Part shown: positions 1 through 8,815 of the stretch, piece by piece | How positions within the stretch are numbered: position 1 is the first letter of the stretch | Layout of the letters: each line of letters begins with the position of its first letter | Origin: Rhizobium chutanense | GTDB lineage: Bacteria; Pseudomonadota; Alphaproteobacteria; Rhizobiales; Rhizobiaceae | Reading direction: 5' to 3' | NCBI RefSeq assembly: GCF_002531935.1 | Contig: NZ_NWSV01000002.1 | Coordinates: 186,001-250,000 of the forward strand | Length of the DNA stretch: 64,000 bases | The notes under the pieces: model-generated | Told to the model about the DNA's origin: nothing | Database searches by the model: none | What the model saw: only the letters and a program-made list of their open reading frames with translations | Made by a program: the position numbers and the translations under genes

Positions 1-376
1 TGGCGCCGAGCACAGTGACGAGACCGAGCAGGTTGAACCAGGCGGTCAGCCAGCCGGTGAAGCGGTTGCCGAGGATCGAGCCCCAGTGATAAAGCCCGCC
101 GGCCGTCGGATAGGCCGAGCTGATCTGCGCCATGGCGACGGCAAAGACGAGCGAGATGAAGCATCCAACCGGCCAGCCGATGCCGATGGCGGCTCCGCCG
201 GCACCCGAGGTCGCCTGCGCCAGCGAATTGATGCCGCCGGAGAGGATGCAGATGATGGAGAATGAGACGGCGAAGTTCGAGAATGAACTCATGCGTCGCT
301 CAAGTTCCTGGGCGTAGCCCATCGAATGCAGGATGTGCACATCCTGCTTTTTGTCCAGATCGGTATAGTCCGACAT
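1..376 (-). CDS. APC-superfamily amino-acid permease, N-terminal part only (runs off the window)
   Basis: The first 125 residues of an inner-membrane amino-acid/polyamine/GABA-type permease; the rest lies before position 1. The start is the ATG at 376, preceded by GGGGAAG. After a polar N terminus (SDYTDLDKKQD) comes the family-typical stretch with MSSFSNFAVSFSIICILSG, then the first hydrophobic helix and a glycine-rich turn (SGAGGAAIGIGW). A second helix is followed by SSAYPTAGGLYHWGS, the characteristic YPTAGGLY motif of fungal/bacterial GABA and amino-acid permeases. The substrate cannot be told from this fragment. It is oriented like the N-formylglutamate amidohydrolase-like gene just upstream, so a shared amino-acid theme is possible. 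Confidence 0.82.
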   Translation of the reverse strand, partial: MSDYTDLDKKQDVHILHSMGYAQELERRMSSFSNFAVSFSIICILSGGINSLAQATSGAGGAAIGIGWPVGCFISLVFAVAMAQISSAYPTAGGLYHWGSILGNRFTGWLTAWFNLLGLVTVLGA

Positions 377-495
377 GACTTCCCCCTGTTCACGATCGGC
401 CGCGGGATTGCGGGCCGGTTCAGTGCCAAATTGTCCGCGGCATTTTCGCGTGCGGACGCTCGCAGTTAGACTGCTCCCTCGGGTCTTCTTTTTTG

Positions 496-1275
496 TCAGG
501 CGTCCAGGCTTTGCTGGAGCAACCCTTTTAGATAGTCGGCCATGACCCCTTGGCCGACATCGTCTGTGATGAGGTCATTGCGGACCTCGATCATTACATT
601 GCGCAAGCCGTTCGAAAGCCCGTGCAGGATCAGCGTGTGGGTCACGCCGTCCTCGGGCCCGTAAGGCTGGTTGCGTTCCGTCCTGTAAAGCGGCGCTTCG
701 GCCGCAGCCTCCAGCATGCGATCGGCAAGCCGGCTGTCCTCGTCGTGCAATATGCCGAGTTCGACGGCGCGTTCGCGGCCATGATAGACCGGCGTGAAGC
801 TGTGCATCGTCACGATGATACTGTCTTGCCCCCTCGCCCGGCGATCGCGGATCAGCCCGCGAATGGCGTCGTGGAAGGGCACGTAGAGCGCGTCGGTTCG
901 GGCAAGGCGCTCTTCGGCGCTCAGATCCTTGTTGCCGGGAATGACGTAGATTTCGCTCGCCTCCGGCATGGCGCCGGGAGAAGTGGGCGGCCGGTTGCAG
1001 TCGTAGATCAGCCGTGAGAACCGCTGGTAGACGAGCGTCGCGTCGAGTCCTTCCGATATGCCGCGGGCGACTGCCAAAGCCCCTGGATCCCAGGCGATAT
1101 GGCTCGACAGCGCTTCCTCAGGCAAGCCGAGATCGCCGAAAGATGCGGGAAGCGCCTTCGAAGCGTGTTCGCAGACGATCAGCACCGGGCTCCGGCCGTC
1201 GACCCGCTCGATCCCGACGCAGTCGCCGTCCGCTTCACTGAGGATTTTCGGCCGGGCCAGCACCAAAGGCGCCAC
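496..1275 (-). CDS. N-formylglutamate amidohydrolase family protein
   Basis: A 259-residue cytoplasmic protein of the N-formylglutamate amidohydrolase (HutG/FGase) family, metal-dependent hydrolases that release formate or a related group from N-acylated glutamate. Family signatures seen are VLIVCEHASKALP (about residues 31-43), HIAWDPGA, SRLIYDCNRP, VTMHSFTPVY (His likely a metal ligand) and IEVRNDLI near the C terminus. Length is normal for the family. The first possible start is GTG at 1275, but AAGGAG lies directly against it; a TTG or GTG four or five codons in (1266/1263) has better spacing. The neighbouring APC permease suggests a role in amino-acid use. The exact substrate is unproven because many family members are not true HutG. 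Confidence 0.85.
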   Translation of the reverse strand: MAPLVLARPKILSEADGDCVGIERVDGRSPVLIVCEHASKALPASFGDLGLPEEALSSHIAWDPGALAVARGISEGLDATLVYQRFSRLIYDCNRPPTSPGAMPEASEIYVIPGNKDLSAEERLARTDALYVPFHDAIRGLIRDRRARGQDSIIVTMHSFTPVYHGRERAVELGILHDEDSRLADRMLEAAAEAPLYRTERNQPYGPEDGVTHTLILHGLSNGLRNVMIEVRNDLITDDVGQGVMADYLKGLLQQSLDA

Positions 1276-1368
1276 TCCTTATCCCTTAATAAAATATTTA
1301 TAGAAAAGAATTCTTCAGGTTTCGATCGCTGTCAAGCGCTCTCTGAAAATTTCTTTTCATGACAGCAG

Positions 1369-1398
1369 TTGACATGGATTATGACAGCGTTGTTAACT
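1369..1398 (+). promoter_or_regulatory. Probable sigma-70 promoter of the RpiR-type regulator
   Basis: TTGACA at 1369-1374 and TTAACT at 1393-1398 are 18 bp apart. They lie inside the longest possible reading frame of the regulator gene, which supports a downstream start at 1443. Confidence 0.4.
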
Positions 1399-1442
1399 TT
1401 GGTTGGGAAAGTGGCGCCAGACCATCCCGGGGAGCATTGAAA

Positions 1443-2315
1443 GTGACAGTTGCGTCGAAGACGGTTTCGGACGTCATACACTCGCATTTGGGCGTGTTGA
1501 CGCGCGCCGAGAAACAACTGGCCGAAAGCCTTCTCGACAACTATCCGGTTTCCGGTCTCGGCAGCATCACCACCATCGCCGAGAACGCCGGCGTCTCGAC
1601 GCCGACCGTCGTGCGCATGGTGCAGAAGCTCGGTTTTAAAGGCTATCCGGACTTTCAGGCGCATCTGCATCTGGAAGTCGAGGCGACGATCTCGAACCCG
1701 ATCGCCAAGCATGATCGCTGGGCGCAGAACGCGCCGGGCACCCATATTCTCAACCGTTTCGCCGATGCCATTATGGGCAATCTGCGCCAGACGCTGACCG
1801 ATCTCGATACCGCGACCTTCGACAGCGTCGCCTCTCTGCTGTCCGACCGCAAGCGCGGCCTCTATTTCGTCGGCGGCCGCATCACCGGCGCGCTTGCCGA
1901 ATATTTCTTCACCCACATGCAGGTGATCCGGCCGGCAACGACGCTGCTGTCGTCGCATTCCAGCAGCTGGCCGCAATATGTCCTCAACATGAATGCCGGC
2001 GACATACTGATCATCTTCGACATCCGCCGCTACGAGCAGGAGATGGTCAGCCTTGCCACCGCCGCCCGCAAACGCGGCGCCGAAATCGTCGTCTTCACCG
2101 ACCAGTGGGGCTCGCCCGCCGCCAAGCTTGCCCGGCATGCCTTCCGCGTCCGGATCGAAGCACCCTCGGCCTGGGATTCCTCCGTCGTCACCCTGTTCAT
2201 CGTCGAAGCACTGATCGAGGCCGTTCAGAACTCGACCTGGGACGAGACGAAGGAGCGCATGAAGACGCTGGAAGGCCTGTTCGAGCAGACCAAGCTTTTC
2301 CGTAAACCGGGTTAG
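1443..2315 (+). CDS. MurR/RpiR-family transcriptional regulator (HTH + SIS)
   Basis: A DNA-binding regulator with an N-terminal RpiR-type helix-turn-helix (LTRAEKQLAESLLDNYPVSGLGSITTIAENAGVSTPTVVRMVQKLGFKGY is the region; key parts are AENAGVSTPTVVRM) and a C-terminal SIS phosphosugar-binding fold (GLYFVGGRITGALAEYFF, then DILIIFDIRRYEQEM and GAEIVVFTD). The frame is open from ATG 1359, but GTG at 1443 has GGGGAG eight bases upstream and a promoter-like pair lies between the two, so I prefer 1443. It is divergent from the FGase-like gene and 190 bp upstream of an ABC importer operon, so it may control either or both. The ligand is unknown. Confidence 0.85.
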   Translation: MTVASKTVSDVIHSHLGVLTRAEKQLAESLLDNYPVSGLGSITTIAENAGVSTPTVVRMVQKLGFKGYPDFQAHLHLEVEATISNPIAKHDRWAQNAPGTHILNRFADAIMGNLRQTLTDLDTATFDSVASLLSDRKRGLYFVGGRITGALAEYFFTHMQVIRPATTLLSSHSSSWPQYVLNMNAGDILIIFDIRRYEQEMVSLATAARKRGAEIVVFTDQWGSPAAKLARHAFRVRIEAPSAWDSSVVTLFIVEALIEAVQNSTWDETKERMKTLEGLFEQTKLFRKPG

Positions 2316-2425
2316 GAGGACAAGACTAAACAAAAGAAAAACAATGACGGATTTTCACGGAAACAGACCGCACTGTCGCAAATAGAACGCCTGTCGCAAA
2401 CGCCTGATATTCAGGGTGAAATGAA

Positions 2426-2458
2426 CGTCATCCAATCGTCATACAAGCTTCATGTAAG
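2426..2458 (+). promoter_or_regulatory. Candidate PHO box (three 11-bp-spaced repeats)
   Basis: CGTCAT at 2426, CGTCAT at 2437 and CTTCAT at 2448 recur with exact 11-bp spacing, each followed by an A/T-rich tail (CCAAT, ACAAG, GTAAG). Tandem 11-bp units of the CTGTCAT type are the known architecture of PhoB sites. It lies about 50-80 bp before the start of the binding-protein gene. Assignment to PhoB is an inference from spacing and similarity. Confidence 0.5.
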
Positions 2459-2505
2459 CTGATTAACAGCATCGCCAGACACTGAAAACCCGAAGGAGAA
2501 CAACA

Positions 2506-3609
2506 GTGATCTCTAACATTTCTCGACTGCTGTCGCTTTCTACTGCAATGATCGTGGCTTCGACCGCGATCGCCGCAGCTGAGCCGAGCGCCGAACTGAT
2601 CGCCGCCGCCAAGAAGGAAGGCACCCTGACGACGATCGCTCTTCCGCACGACTGGTGCGGCTATGGCGACGTCATTGCCGGCTTCAAGGCCAAATATGGC
2701 CTCGAAGTCAACGAACTGAACCCGGATGCCGGTTCGGGCGACGAAGTCGAAGCGATCAAGGCCAACAAGGGCAACACCGGTCCGCAGGCCCCTGACGTCA
2801 TCGACGTCGGTCTTTCCTTCGGTCCGTCTGCTAAGAAAGACGGCCTGATCCAGCCTTACAAGGTCTCCACCTGGGATTCCATTCCGGACAGCGCCAAGGA
2901 TGCCGAAGGCTACTGGTATGGCGACTATTACGGCGTTCTGTCGTTCCTCGTGAACAAGGACCTCGTCAAGGAATCGCCGGCCGACTGGGCCGATCTGAAG
3001 AAGAGCGACTACGCAAACACCGTCGCCCTCGCCGGCGACCCGCGCACCGCCAACCAGGCCGTCCAGGGCGTTTACGCTGCTGGCCTTTCCGCTTCCGGCG
3101 GTGACGCGGCCAAGGCAGGCGAAGAAGGCCTGAAGTTCTTTGCCGAACTGAACAAGGCCGGTAACTTCGTGCCTGTCGTCGGCAAGGCTGCTCCCTTCGC
3201 GCAGGGCTCCACGCCGATCATCGTCGCCTGGGACTACAACGCTCTCTCCTGGGGCCAGAGCCTGAAGGGCAACCCTCCGTTTGAGGTCATCGTTCCGAAG
3301 ACCGGCGTCGTTGCCGGCGTCTACGTCCAGGCGATTTCCGCCTTCGCTCCGCACCCGAACGCTGCCAAGCTCTGGATGGAATACCTCTATTCCGACGAAG
3401 GTCAGCTCGGCTGGCTGAAGGGCTATTGCCACCCGATCCGCTTCAACGATCTTGCCAAGAACAACAAGATCCCGAAGGACCTGCTCGACAAGCTGCCGCC
3501 GGCAGCAGCCTATGAAAAGGCCGTCTTCCCGACGCTCGAAGAACAGGCAGCCGGCAAGGAAGCCATCACCAAGAACTGGGATAGCGTCGTCGGCGCCGCC
3601 GTCAAGTAA
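2506..3609 (+). CDS. ABC transporter periplasmic substrate-binding protein (AfuA/PhnS/PotD-like class)
   Basis: A 367-residue periplasmic binding protein and first gene of a four-gene importer operon. It starts at GTG 2506 with GAAGGAG upstream. A signal peptide covers about residues 1-24 (hydrophobic core, AIAA/AEPS cleavage). The mature part has type-II binding-protein features: ELIAAAKKEGTLTT at the start, PDVIDVG, a GYWYGDYYGVLSFLVNKDLV strand-hinge region, and a C-terminal SDEGQLGWLKGYCHPIRF segment. This class includes ferric-iron, 2-aminoethylphosphonate, thiamine and polyamine binders, and the ligand cannot be fixed by eye. The PHO-box-like repeats upstream would favour a phosphorus-linked or phosphate-starvation role. 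A hairpin after the gene probably lowers expression of the permeases relative to the binding protein. Confidence 0.88.
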   Translation: MISNISRLLSLSTAMIVASTAIAAAEPSAELIAAAKKEGTLTTIALPHDWCGYGDVIAGFKAKYGLEVNELNPDAGSGDEVEAIKANKGNTGPQAPDVIDVGLSFGPSAKKDGLIQPYKVSTWDSIPDSAKDAEGYWYGDYYGVLSFLVNKDLVKESPADWADLKKSDYANTVALAGDPRTANQAVQGVYAAGLSASGGDAAKAGEEGLKFFAELNKAGNFVPVVGKAAPFAQGSTPIIVAWDYNALSWGQSLKGNPPFEVIVPKTGVVAGVYVQAISAFAPHPNAAKLWMEYLYSDEGQLGWLKGYCHPIRFNDLAKNNKIPKDLLDKLPPAAAYEKAVFPTLEEQAAGKEAITKNWDSVVGAAVK

Positions 3610-3621
3610 TCTCCGATCCTG

Positions 3622-3650
3622 CCTCCCCGCCCGAAAGGCGGGGAGGTTTT
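3622..3650 (+). terminator. Hairpin between binding-protein and permease genes
   Basis: CCTCCCCGCC (3622-3631) and GGCGGGGAGG (3637-3646) form a perfect 10-bp stem with loop CGAAA, followed by TTTT. It lies 12 bases after the binding-protein stop and 30 before the permease start, the usual position for an attenuator or mRNA-stabilising hairpin in binding-protein operons. Confidence 0.7.
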
Positions 3651-3680
3651 CTCACTCCGACGCCCCAGGATGAGCTTTCC

Positions 3681-4574
3681 ATGAGTACCGTTTCAACGCC
3701 GATGGTAAGCAGCGCCCCCTTGATCAACAAAGACCGCGTGATCGACTGGCTGGGCATTGCACCCTTTATTATTTTCTCTTTGCTGTTCCTGATCATCCCC
3801 ACGCTTTATCTTGTGGCGGGCGCGTTCCTGACGCCCGAGGGCAATCTCACGCTGAAGAATATCGGCGATCTCTTTACCCCATCGATTATGAGCGCTTACT
3901 GGATCAGTATCCGCGTCTCGGTGGCATCGGCCCTTGGCGGCGCGCTGATCGGCTTCTTTCTCGCCTGGGCCGTCGTGCTCGGCGGCCTGCCCGCCTCGGT
4001 GCGCTCGACGCTGCTGACCTTTTCCGGCGTCGCCTCGAACTTTGCCGGCGTGCCGCTTGCCTTCGCCTTTCTGGCAACGCTCGGCCGCACCGGTCTTGTG
4101 ACGATGTTCCTCCGTGAGTGGTTCGGTTTCAATCTCTACGGCACCGGTTTCAACCTGCTGTCCTTCCTCGGCCTCACCATCACCTATATGTATTTCCAGA
4201 TCCCGCTGATGGTGCTGATCCTGACGCCGGCCCTCGACGGCATGAAGAAGGAATGGCGCGAAGCATCCGAGATTCTTGGTGCTACCAATCGCCAATACTG
4301 GACGATGGTCGCAATGCCGATCCTCTGGCCGAGCCTGCTCGGCACGACGCTGCTGCTCTTTGCCAACGCCTTCGGCGCCATCGCCACCGCCTTCGCACTG
4401 ACCGGCAGCTCGCTGAACATCGTGCCGATCCTGCTCTACGCGCAGATCCGCGGCGACGTCCTGCACAACGCCAACCTCGGCTATGCCATCGCGCTCGGCA
4501 TGATCGTCATAACAGGCGTCTCGAACATCCTGTACCTCATGCTGCGCATGCGCGCCGAACGGTGGCAGAAATGA
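3681..4574 (+). CDS. ABC transporter permease, first subunit
   Basis: A 297-residue inner-membrane permease of the binding-protein-dependent (PotB/AfuB-like) class. Six or so hydrophobic helices are visible, beginning with LGIAPFIIFSLLFLIIPTLYLV (about residues 25-46). The cytoplasmic coupling (EAA) loop is present as EWREASEILGATNRQYWTMVAMPILWP near residues 190-215. It overlaps the second permease gene by four bases (ATGA), indicating translational coupling. It pairs with the next subunit to form the translocation channel for the substrate captured by the upstream binding protein. Confidence 0.88.
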   Translation: MSTVSTPMVSSAPLINKDRVIDWLGIAPFIIFSLLFLIIPTLYLVAGAFLTPEGNLTLKNIGDLFTPSIMSAYWISIRVSVASALGGALIGFFLAWAVVLGGLPASVRSTLLTFSGVASNFAGVPLAFAFLATLGRTGLVTMFLREWFGFNLYGTGFNLLSFLGLTITYMYFQIPLMVLILTPALDGMKKEWREASEILGATNRQYWTMVAMPILWPSLLGTTLLLFANAFGAIATAFALTGSSLNIVPILLYAQIRGDVLHNANLGYAIALGMIVITGVSNILYLMLRMRAERWQK

Positions 4575-5359
4575 AAGCTCAACGTTTCGGAGCCTGGCTG
4601 GCCATTATCCTGGGCGCTTCCTATTTTGTTATTCCGTTGATCGGCACCATCGAGTTTTCGCTGCGCATGCGCCGTGGCGAATACAGCCTCGATGCCTATC
4701 AGTCGGTCTTCTCGGACGCCCAGTTCCGCGAGACCTTCGGCTATTCCATGTTGATGGCGTTGCTCACCATCGTCTTCGGCATGCTGCTCGTCGTGCCGAC
4801 CGCCTATTGGGTGCGGCTGCGGCTGCCGCAAATGCGCCCCGTCGTCGAATTCATCACGCTGCTGCCGCTCGTCATTCCGGCGATCGTCATCGTCTTCGGT
4901 TACCTCAGGATGTACAATTCATCGTCCTACCTGCCGCTGACGGGCTCGACGACCGGCACCAACATCCTGCTGGTCTTCTCCTATATCACCCTGTCCCTGC
5001 CCTATATGTACCGAGCCGTCGATACCGCCATGCGCGCCATCGACGTCCGCACGCTGACGGAGGCTGCCGAAAGCCTCGGCGCTCGCTGGACGACCATCAT
5101 GTTCAAGTGCATTTTTCCCAATGTCATGAGCGGCGTGCTCTCCGGCGCCTTCATCACGCTCGCAATCGTCATGGGCGAATTCACCTTCGCCGCGCTGCTC
5201 AACCGTCCGGCCTTCGGTCCCTACCTGCAGCTCGTCGGCGCCAACAAGGCCTATGAGCCTTCGGCGCTCGCCGTCATCGCCTTCTCGATCACCTGGCTCA
5301 GCATGGGCCTGCTCAACCTCGTTTCCCGCGTCGGCAAAGCCCGCCCGGCAAAGGCTTAA
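4571..5359 (+). CDS. ABC transporter permease, second subunit
   Basis: A 262-residue partner permease (PotC-like). The start ATG at 4571 overlaps the stop of the first permease. The hydrophobic N-terminal helix (AWLAIILGASYFVIPLIGTIEFSLRM) is followed by five more helices and the EAA coupling loop LTEAAESLGARWTTIMFKCIFP. The end (VSRVGKARPAKA) is a short basic tail. The gene is 12 bases from the ATPase gene, so all four importer genes are likely one transcript. Confidence 0.88.
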   Translation: MKAQRFGAWLAIILGASYFVIPLIGTIEFSLRMRRGEYSLDAYQSVFSDAQFRETFGYSMLMALLTIVFGMLLVVPTAYWVRLRLPQMRPVVEFITLLPLVIPAIVIVFGYLRMYNSSSYLPLTGSTTGTNILLVFSYITLSLPYMYRAVDTAMRAIDVRTLTEAAESLGARWTTIMFKCIFPNVMSGVLSGAFITLAIVMGEFTFAALLNRPAFGPYLQLVGANKAYEPSALAVIAFSITWLSMGLLNLVSRVGKARPAKA

Positions 5360-5371
5360 GGTATCTGGCTC

Positions 5372-6433
5372 ATGTCCTTTCTCACACTGAACAACATTCA
5401 GAAATCCTTCGGCCCGGTCCAGGTCGTCAAGAACTTCAACATGAACATCGAGAAGGGCGAGTTCGTCTCCTTCCTCGGACCGTCGGGCTGCGGCAAGACG
5501 ACCGTTCTGCGCATGATCGCCGGCTTTGAAACACCGACCGGCGGCACGTTGACCATCAACGGCAAGGATCAGAGCTCGCTGAAGCCGAACCAGCGCAATA
5601 TCGGCATGGTCTTCCAGGCCTACGCGCTGTTCCCGAACATGACAGTGCACGACAACGTCGCCTTCGGCCTCAAGGTCGCCGGCGCCGCCAAGCCTGAGAT
5701 CAACGCGCGCGTCAAGGAAATGCTCGGCCTGATCAAGCTCGACCACTTGGCCGATCGCTTCCCGTACCAGATGTCGGGCGGGCAGCAGCAGCGTGTGGCA
5801 CTCGCCCGCGCGCTTGCCGTCAAGCCACAGCTGCTGTTGCTCGACGAGCCGCTCTCAGCACTCGACGCCAAGATCCGCGTGTCGCTGCGCGAGGAAATCC
5901 GCCAGATCCAGCAGCAGCTCGGCATCACCACTGTTTTCGTCACCCACGATCAGGAGGAGGCGCTGTCGATCTCCGACCGCATCGTCGTCATGAATGCCGG
6001 CAAGGCCGACCAGATCGGTTCCCCCTTCGAGATCTACAATACGCCGGCAACCCGCTTCGTCGCCTCCTTCGTCGGCACGCTGAACCTGATCGAGGCCGAG
6101 GTCGTCGATCCCGATACCAACCGCATCCAGATCGGCGATCAGAAGATCACACTGAAGCAGTCGGTCGCAGCCCATAAGGCCGGCGAGACCATCTCGCTGG
6201 CGCTGCGCCCGGAAGCAGGCTCCCTCTCCGACACCGCCAGAAGCGATACGGCTCTCACCGGCCAGGTCGTCTCGGCTCACTTCCTGGGTTCGGTCATCCG
6301 CACCCGCATGAATGTCGGCGGCAACGTCATCTCGTTCGACATGTTCAACAGCCCCGGCGTCACCCCGCCACAAGCTGGCGAAACCGTAACGCTGCGCTTC
6401 ATGGCAGCCGACCTGCTCGTAATCCGCGACTGA
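5372..6433 (+). CDS. ABC transporter ATP-binding protein (PotA/FbpC-like)
   Basis: A 353-residue ATPase energising the importer encoded just upstream. Visible motifs are Walker A GPSGCGKTT (about residues 36-44), Q-loop MVFQAYALFP, signature MSGGQQQRVALARAL, Walker B LLLLDEPLSALD and switch VTHDQEEAL. After about residue 240 there is a TOBE-type C-terminal domain (LRPEAGSL and following), as in PotA, FbpC and UgpC proteins. Length is normal. The gene closes the operon and is followed by a strong terminator. Confidence 0.9.
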   Translation: MSFLTLNNIQKSFGPVQVVKNFNMNIEKGEFVSFLGPSGCGKTTVLRMIAGFETPTGGTLTINGKDQSSLKPNQRNIGMVFQAYALFPNMTVHDNVAFGLKVAGAAKPEINARVKEMLGLIKLDHLADRFPYQMSGGQQQRVALARALAVKPQLLLLDEPLSALDAKIRVSLREEIRQIQQQLGITTVFVTHDQEEALSISDRIVVMNAGKADQIGSPFEIYNTPATRFVASFVGTLNLIEAEVVDPDTNRIQIGDQKITLKQSVAAHKAGETISLALRPEAGSLSDTARSDTALTGQVVSAHFLGSVIRTRMNVGGNVISFDMFNSPGVTPPQAGETVTLRFMAADLLVIRD

Positions 6434-6454
6434 GTTCACCAGCACCGCTCACGC

Positions 6455-6481
6455 AAAAGGCGCCGCAAAACGGCGCCTTTT
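6455..6481 (+). terminator. Rho-independent terminator after the importer operon
   Basis: AAAAGGCGCCG (6455-6465) and CGGCGCCTTTT (6471-6481) form a perfect 11-bp stem around a CAAAA loop. It begins 21 bases after the ATPase stop codon. The symmetry means it could also act on minus-strand transcripts. Confidence 0.85.
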
Positions 6482-6534
6482 CGTTATTCGGAATATATGG
6501 AGGAGACAGCAGCCTTGTCAGATCTTTCTCGCTT

Positions 6535-6740
6535 CGGCCGGGGAGAAGGGGACGAAGGCATTGCCACTTGTCTCTTCTCCCCAGCGGGGAGAAGTGCCGG
6601 AGCGATAGCGAGGCGATGAGGGGGCCACACGGCACAGCATTCATTGCCCTTCACTTTGGCTCAGCGCAATAACAAATGTTCTGCCGTGCAGCCCCCTCAT
6701 CCGCCCTACGGGCACCTTCTCCCCGCTGGGGAGAAGGGGA
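6535..6740. repeat. Rhizobial intergenic palindromic mosaic element, two inverted copies
   Basis: Two inverted copies of a palindromic unit fill most of this 308-bp gap. Copy one (6574-6628) contains TTCTCCCCAGCGGGGAGAA and ends GATGAGGGGGC. Copy two (6689-6739) reads the same on the other strand (GCCCCCTCATCC to TTCTCCCCGCTGGGGAGAA). The same unit recurs at 24,800-24,965. The layout fits the RIME-type elements known from Rhizobium and Sinorhizobium. No gene is seen here. Confidence 0.7.
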
Positions 6741-6741
6741 A

Positions 6742-7743
6742 TCACCGGATCGCCCTGTCGTCCACATCGAAGCGGTGGACACGCGCCTGATCCGGCGTCG
6801 CATAGACGATCTCGTCGGGCTCGTACTGATGCTCGCCGAAGAGGCGCGCCGTCAGCAGCCCGCACTGGTCGGATTCCAGATAGATGATCGTGTCGGCGCC
6901 GAGATGCTCGACATGCACGACTTTCGCGGCCCAGCTCCCCTGTTCGCGCGACAGCGTCATGTGTTCTGGACGCACGCCGATCGTCTTGGCGCTGTGATCG
7001 CCGACCTTCTCGGCCCCGATGAAATTCATCTGCGGCGAGCCGATGAAGCCGGCGACGAAGACATTGGCCGGGCGGTTGTAGAGTTCCATCGGCGAGCCGA
7101 TCTGCTCGATCGTGCCGGCATTCAGCACCACGATCTTGTCGGCAAGCGTCATCGCCTCGACCTGATCGTGGGTGACGTAGATCATCGTCGCCTTCAGGCT
7201 GCGATGCAGCCGGGCGATTTCGAGGCGGGTCTGGACGCGCAGCGCCGCATCGAGGTTCGACAGCGGCTCGTCGAACAGGAAGAGCTCCGGTTCGCGCACG
7301 ATGGCGCGGCCGATCGCGACGCGCTGGCGCTGGCCGCCGGAGAGTTCGGCCGGCCGCCGCGCCAGATAGGGCGCGAGCGACAGCATGCCCGATGCCTTGC
7401 TGACGCGCGTGTCGATCTCGTCCTTGGGGGTACCGGCCTGTTTGAGGCCGAGCCCCATATTGTCCTTGACCGTCAAGTGCGGATAGAGCGCGTAGGATTG
7501 AAACACCATGGCAATGCCGCGCTTGGCCGGCGGCGTCAGCGTCTCGTCGCGGCCGTTGATGACGACGGCGCCCGACGTGACGTCCTCGAGGCCGGCAATG
7601 CTGCGCAAGAGCGTCGACTTCCCGCAGCCCGACGGCCCGACGAAGATGACGAATTCGCCGTCCTTGACCTCGAGGTCGATGCCTTTCAGCACCTCATGCG
7701 TGCCATAGGTCTTGCGGATGGATTTGAGTTGAAGCGATCCCAC
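6742..7743 (-). CDS. Sugar ABC transporter ATP-binding protein (UgpC/MsmK-like)
   Basis: A 333-residue ATPase, last gene of a five-gene minus-strand sugar importer operon. GTG at 7743 is chosen as start: AAGGG lies just upstream and it begins 10 bases after the previous gene's stop; the frame stays open upstream but overlaps that gene. Motifs are Walker [11 protein letters not shown]-loop [10 protein letters not shown], signature [15 protein letters not shown], Walker [13 protein letters not shown] and VTHDQVEAM. The C-terminal TOBE region is present (GVRPEHMTL) and a little short compared with 350-370-residue relatives. It powers the MalF/MalG-type permeases encoded upstream. Confidence 0.9.
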   Translation of the reverse strand: MGSLQLKSIRKTYGTHEVLKGIDLEVKDGEFVIFVGPSGCGKSTLLRSIAGLEDVTSGAVVINGRDETLTPPAKRGIAMVFQSYALYPHLTVKDNMGLGLKQAGTPKDEIDTRVSKASGMLSLAPYLARRPAELSGGQRQRVAIGRAIVREPELFLFDEPLSNLDAALRVQTRLEIARLHRSLKATMIYVTHDQVEAMTLADKIVVLNAGTIEQIGSPMELYNRPANVFVAGFIGSPQMNFIGAEKVGDHSAKTIGVRPEHMTLSREQGSWAAKVVHVEHLGADTIIYLESDQCGLLTARLFGEHQYEPDEIVYATPDQARVHRFDVDDRAIR

Positions 7744-7753
7744 TGTTTTTCCC

Positions 7754-8815
7754 TTACAATCTGACCGGCTGGCCGGTGCGCACGCTCTCGTCGGCGGCAA
7801 GACAGATGCGCAGCGACGCTACCGCATCCGCCATATGGCGGTCGAGGTTCAGATCCTCGCGGATCGCCCTCAGCATGAAGGCCTGCTCAAGGTCGCAGAG
7901 AGCCTGATGACCGGGCTCGCCCGTCATCCTCATATCCTGATCGGGCCGGATGAACTTGCCGTCCGGGCCGGTCGCGGCCGTGTGCAGACGGATCACCGAA
8001 GTCTTGGTATGCGTGTCGATATCGTCGGACTTGGCGTTCGGATCCATGACGATCGACACCGCGCCTTTCGGCGACATCACATCCTTCACGAAGAAGGCGG
8101 TCTCCGAGATCATCGGTCCCCAGCCGGCCTCGTACCAGCCGACCGAACCATCCTCGAACAGCACCTGCAGCTGGCCGTAATTATACATGTCGGCAGCGAT
8201 CTCGTCGGACAGGCGCAGCCCCATGCCGCGCACCTCGACGGCCCTGGCGTCGGTGATCTGGCACATGACGTCGACATAATGCACGCCGCAATCGACGATC
8301 GGCGAGGTCGTGCGCATCAGCGACTTGTGTGTCGCCCAGGTTGGGCCGCTGGACTGCTGATTGAGGTTCATCCGGAAGACGTAAGGCGGGCCGAGTTTGC
8401 GCGCCTCCTCGATCAGCTTCACCCAGGACGGGTGATGGCGGAGAATATAGCCGATCACCAGCTTGCGCCCCGCCGTCTTCGCGGCGGCGACAACACGCTC
8501 AGCATCGGAGACGGTGGTCGCCAGCGGCTTTTCCACGAAGACATGACAGCCGGCTTCGAAGGCGGCGACCGCATAATCGGCATGACTGTCGGAATAGGTG
8601 TTGATCGAACACAGATCCGGCTTCAGCTCGGCGAGCGCAGTCACGAAGTCGGGATGAATGGTATAGGCCTGCAACTCGGGCTCCAGCGCCGGCGTCGAGC
8701 GGTTGACGAGACCGACGATCTCGAAGCCGGGATCGTTATGATAGGCGAGCGCATGGCTACGACCCATATTGCCGAGGCCGGCTACGAGGACACGGATCGG
8801 TTTCCCCTGGTTCAT
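7754..8815 (-). CDS. Gfo/Idh/MocA-family NAD(P)-dependent oxidoreductase
   Basis: A 353-residue sugar-dehydrogenase-like protein. The N-terminal Rossmann fold carries [13 protein letters not shown] (about residues 14-26), and the family motif EKPLA appears in FVEKPLATT (about residue 93). The C-terminal half is the substrate and dimer domain, with [13 protein letters not shown] as the conserved His-containing helix. It overlaps the MalG-like permease gene by four bases, so it is part of the sugar operon and probably oxidises the imported sugar or a derivative. The substrate is unknown. Confidence 0.88.
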   Translation of the reverse strand: MNQGKPIRVLVAGLGNMGRSHALAYHNDPGFEIVGLVNRSTPALEPELQAYTIHPDFVTALAELKPDLCSINTYSDSHADYAVAAFEAGCHVFVEKPLATTVSDAERVVAAAKTAGRKLVIGYILRHHPSWVKLIEEARKLGPPYVFRMNLNQQSSGPTWATHKSLMRTTSPIVDCGVHYVDVMCQITDARAVEVRGMGLRLSDEIAADMYNYGQLQVLFEDGSVGWYEAGWGPMISETAFFVKDVMSPKGAVSIVMDPNAKSDDIDTHTKTSVIRLHTAATGPDGKFIRPDQDMRMTGEPGHQALCDLEQAFMLRAIREDLNLDRHMADAVASLRICLAADESVRTGQPVRL

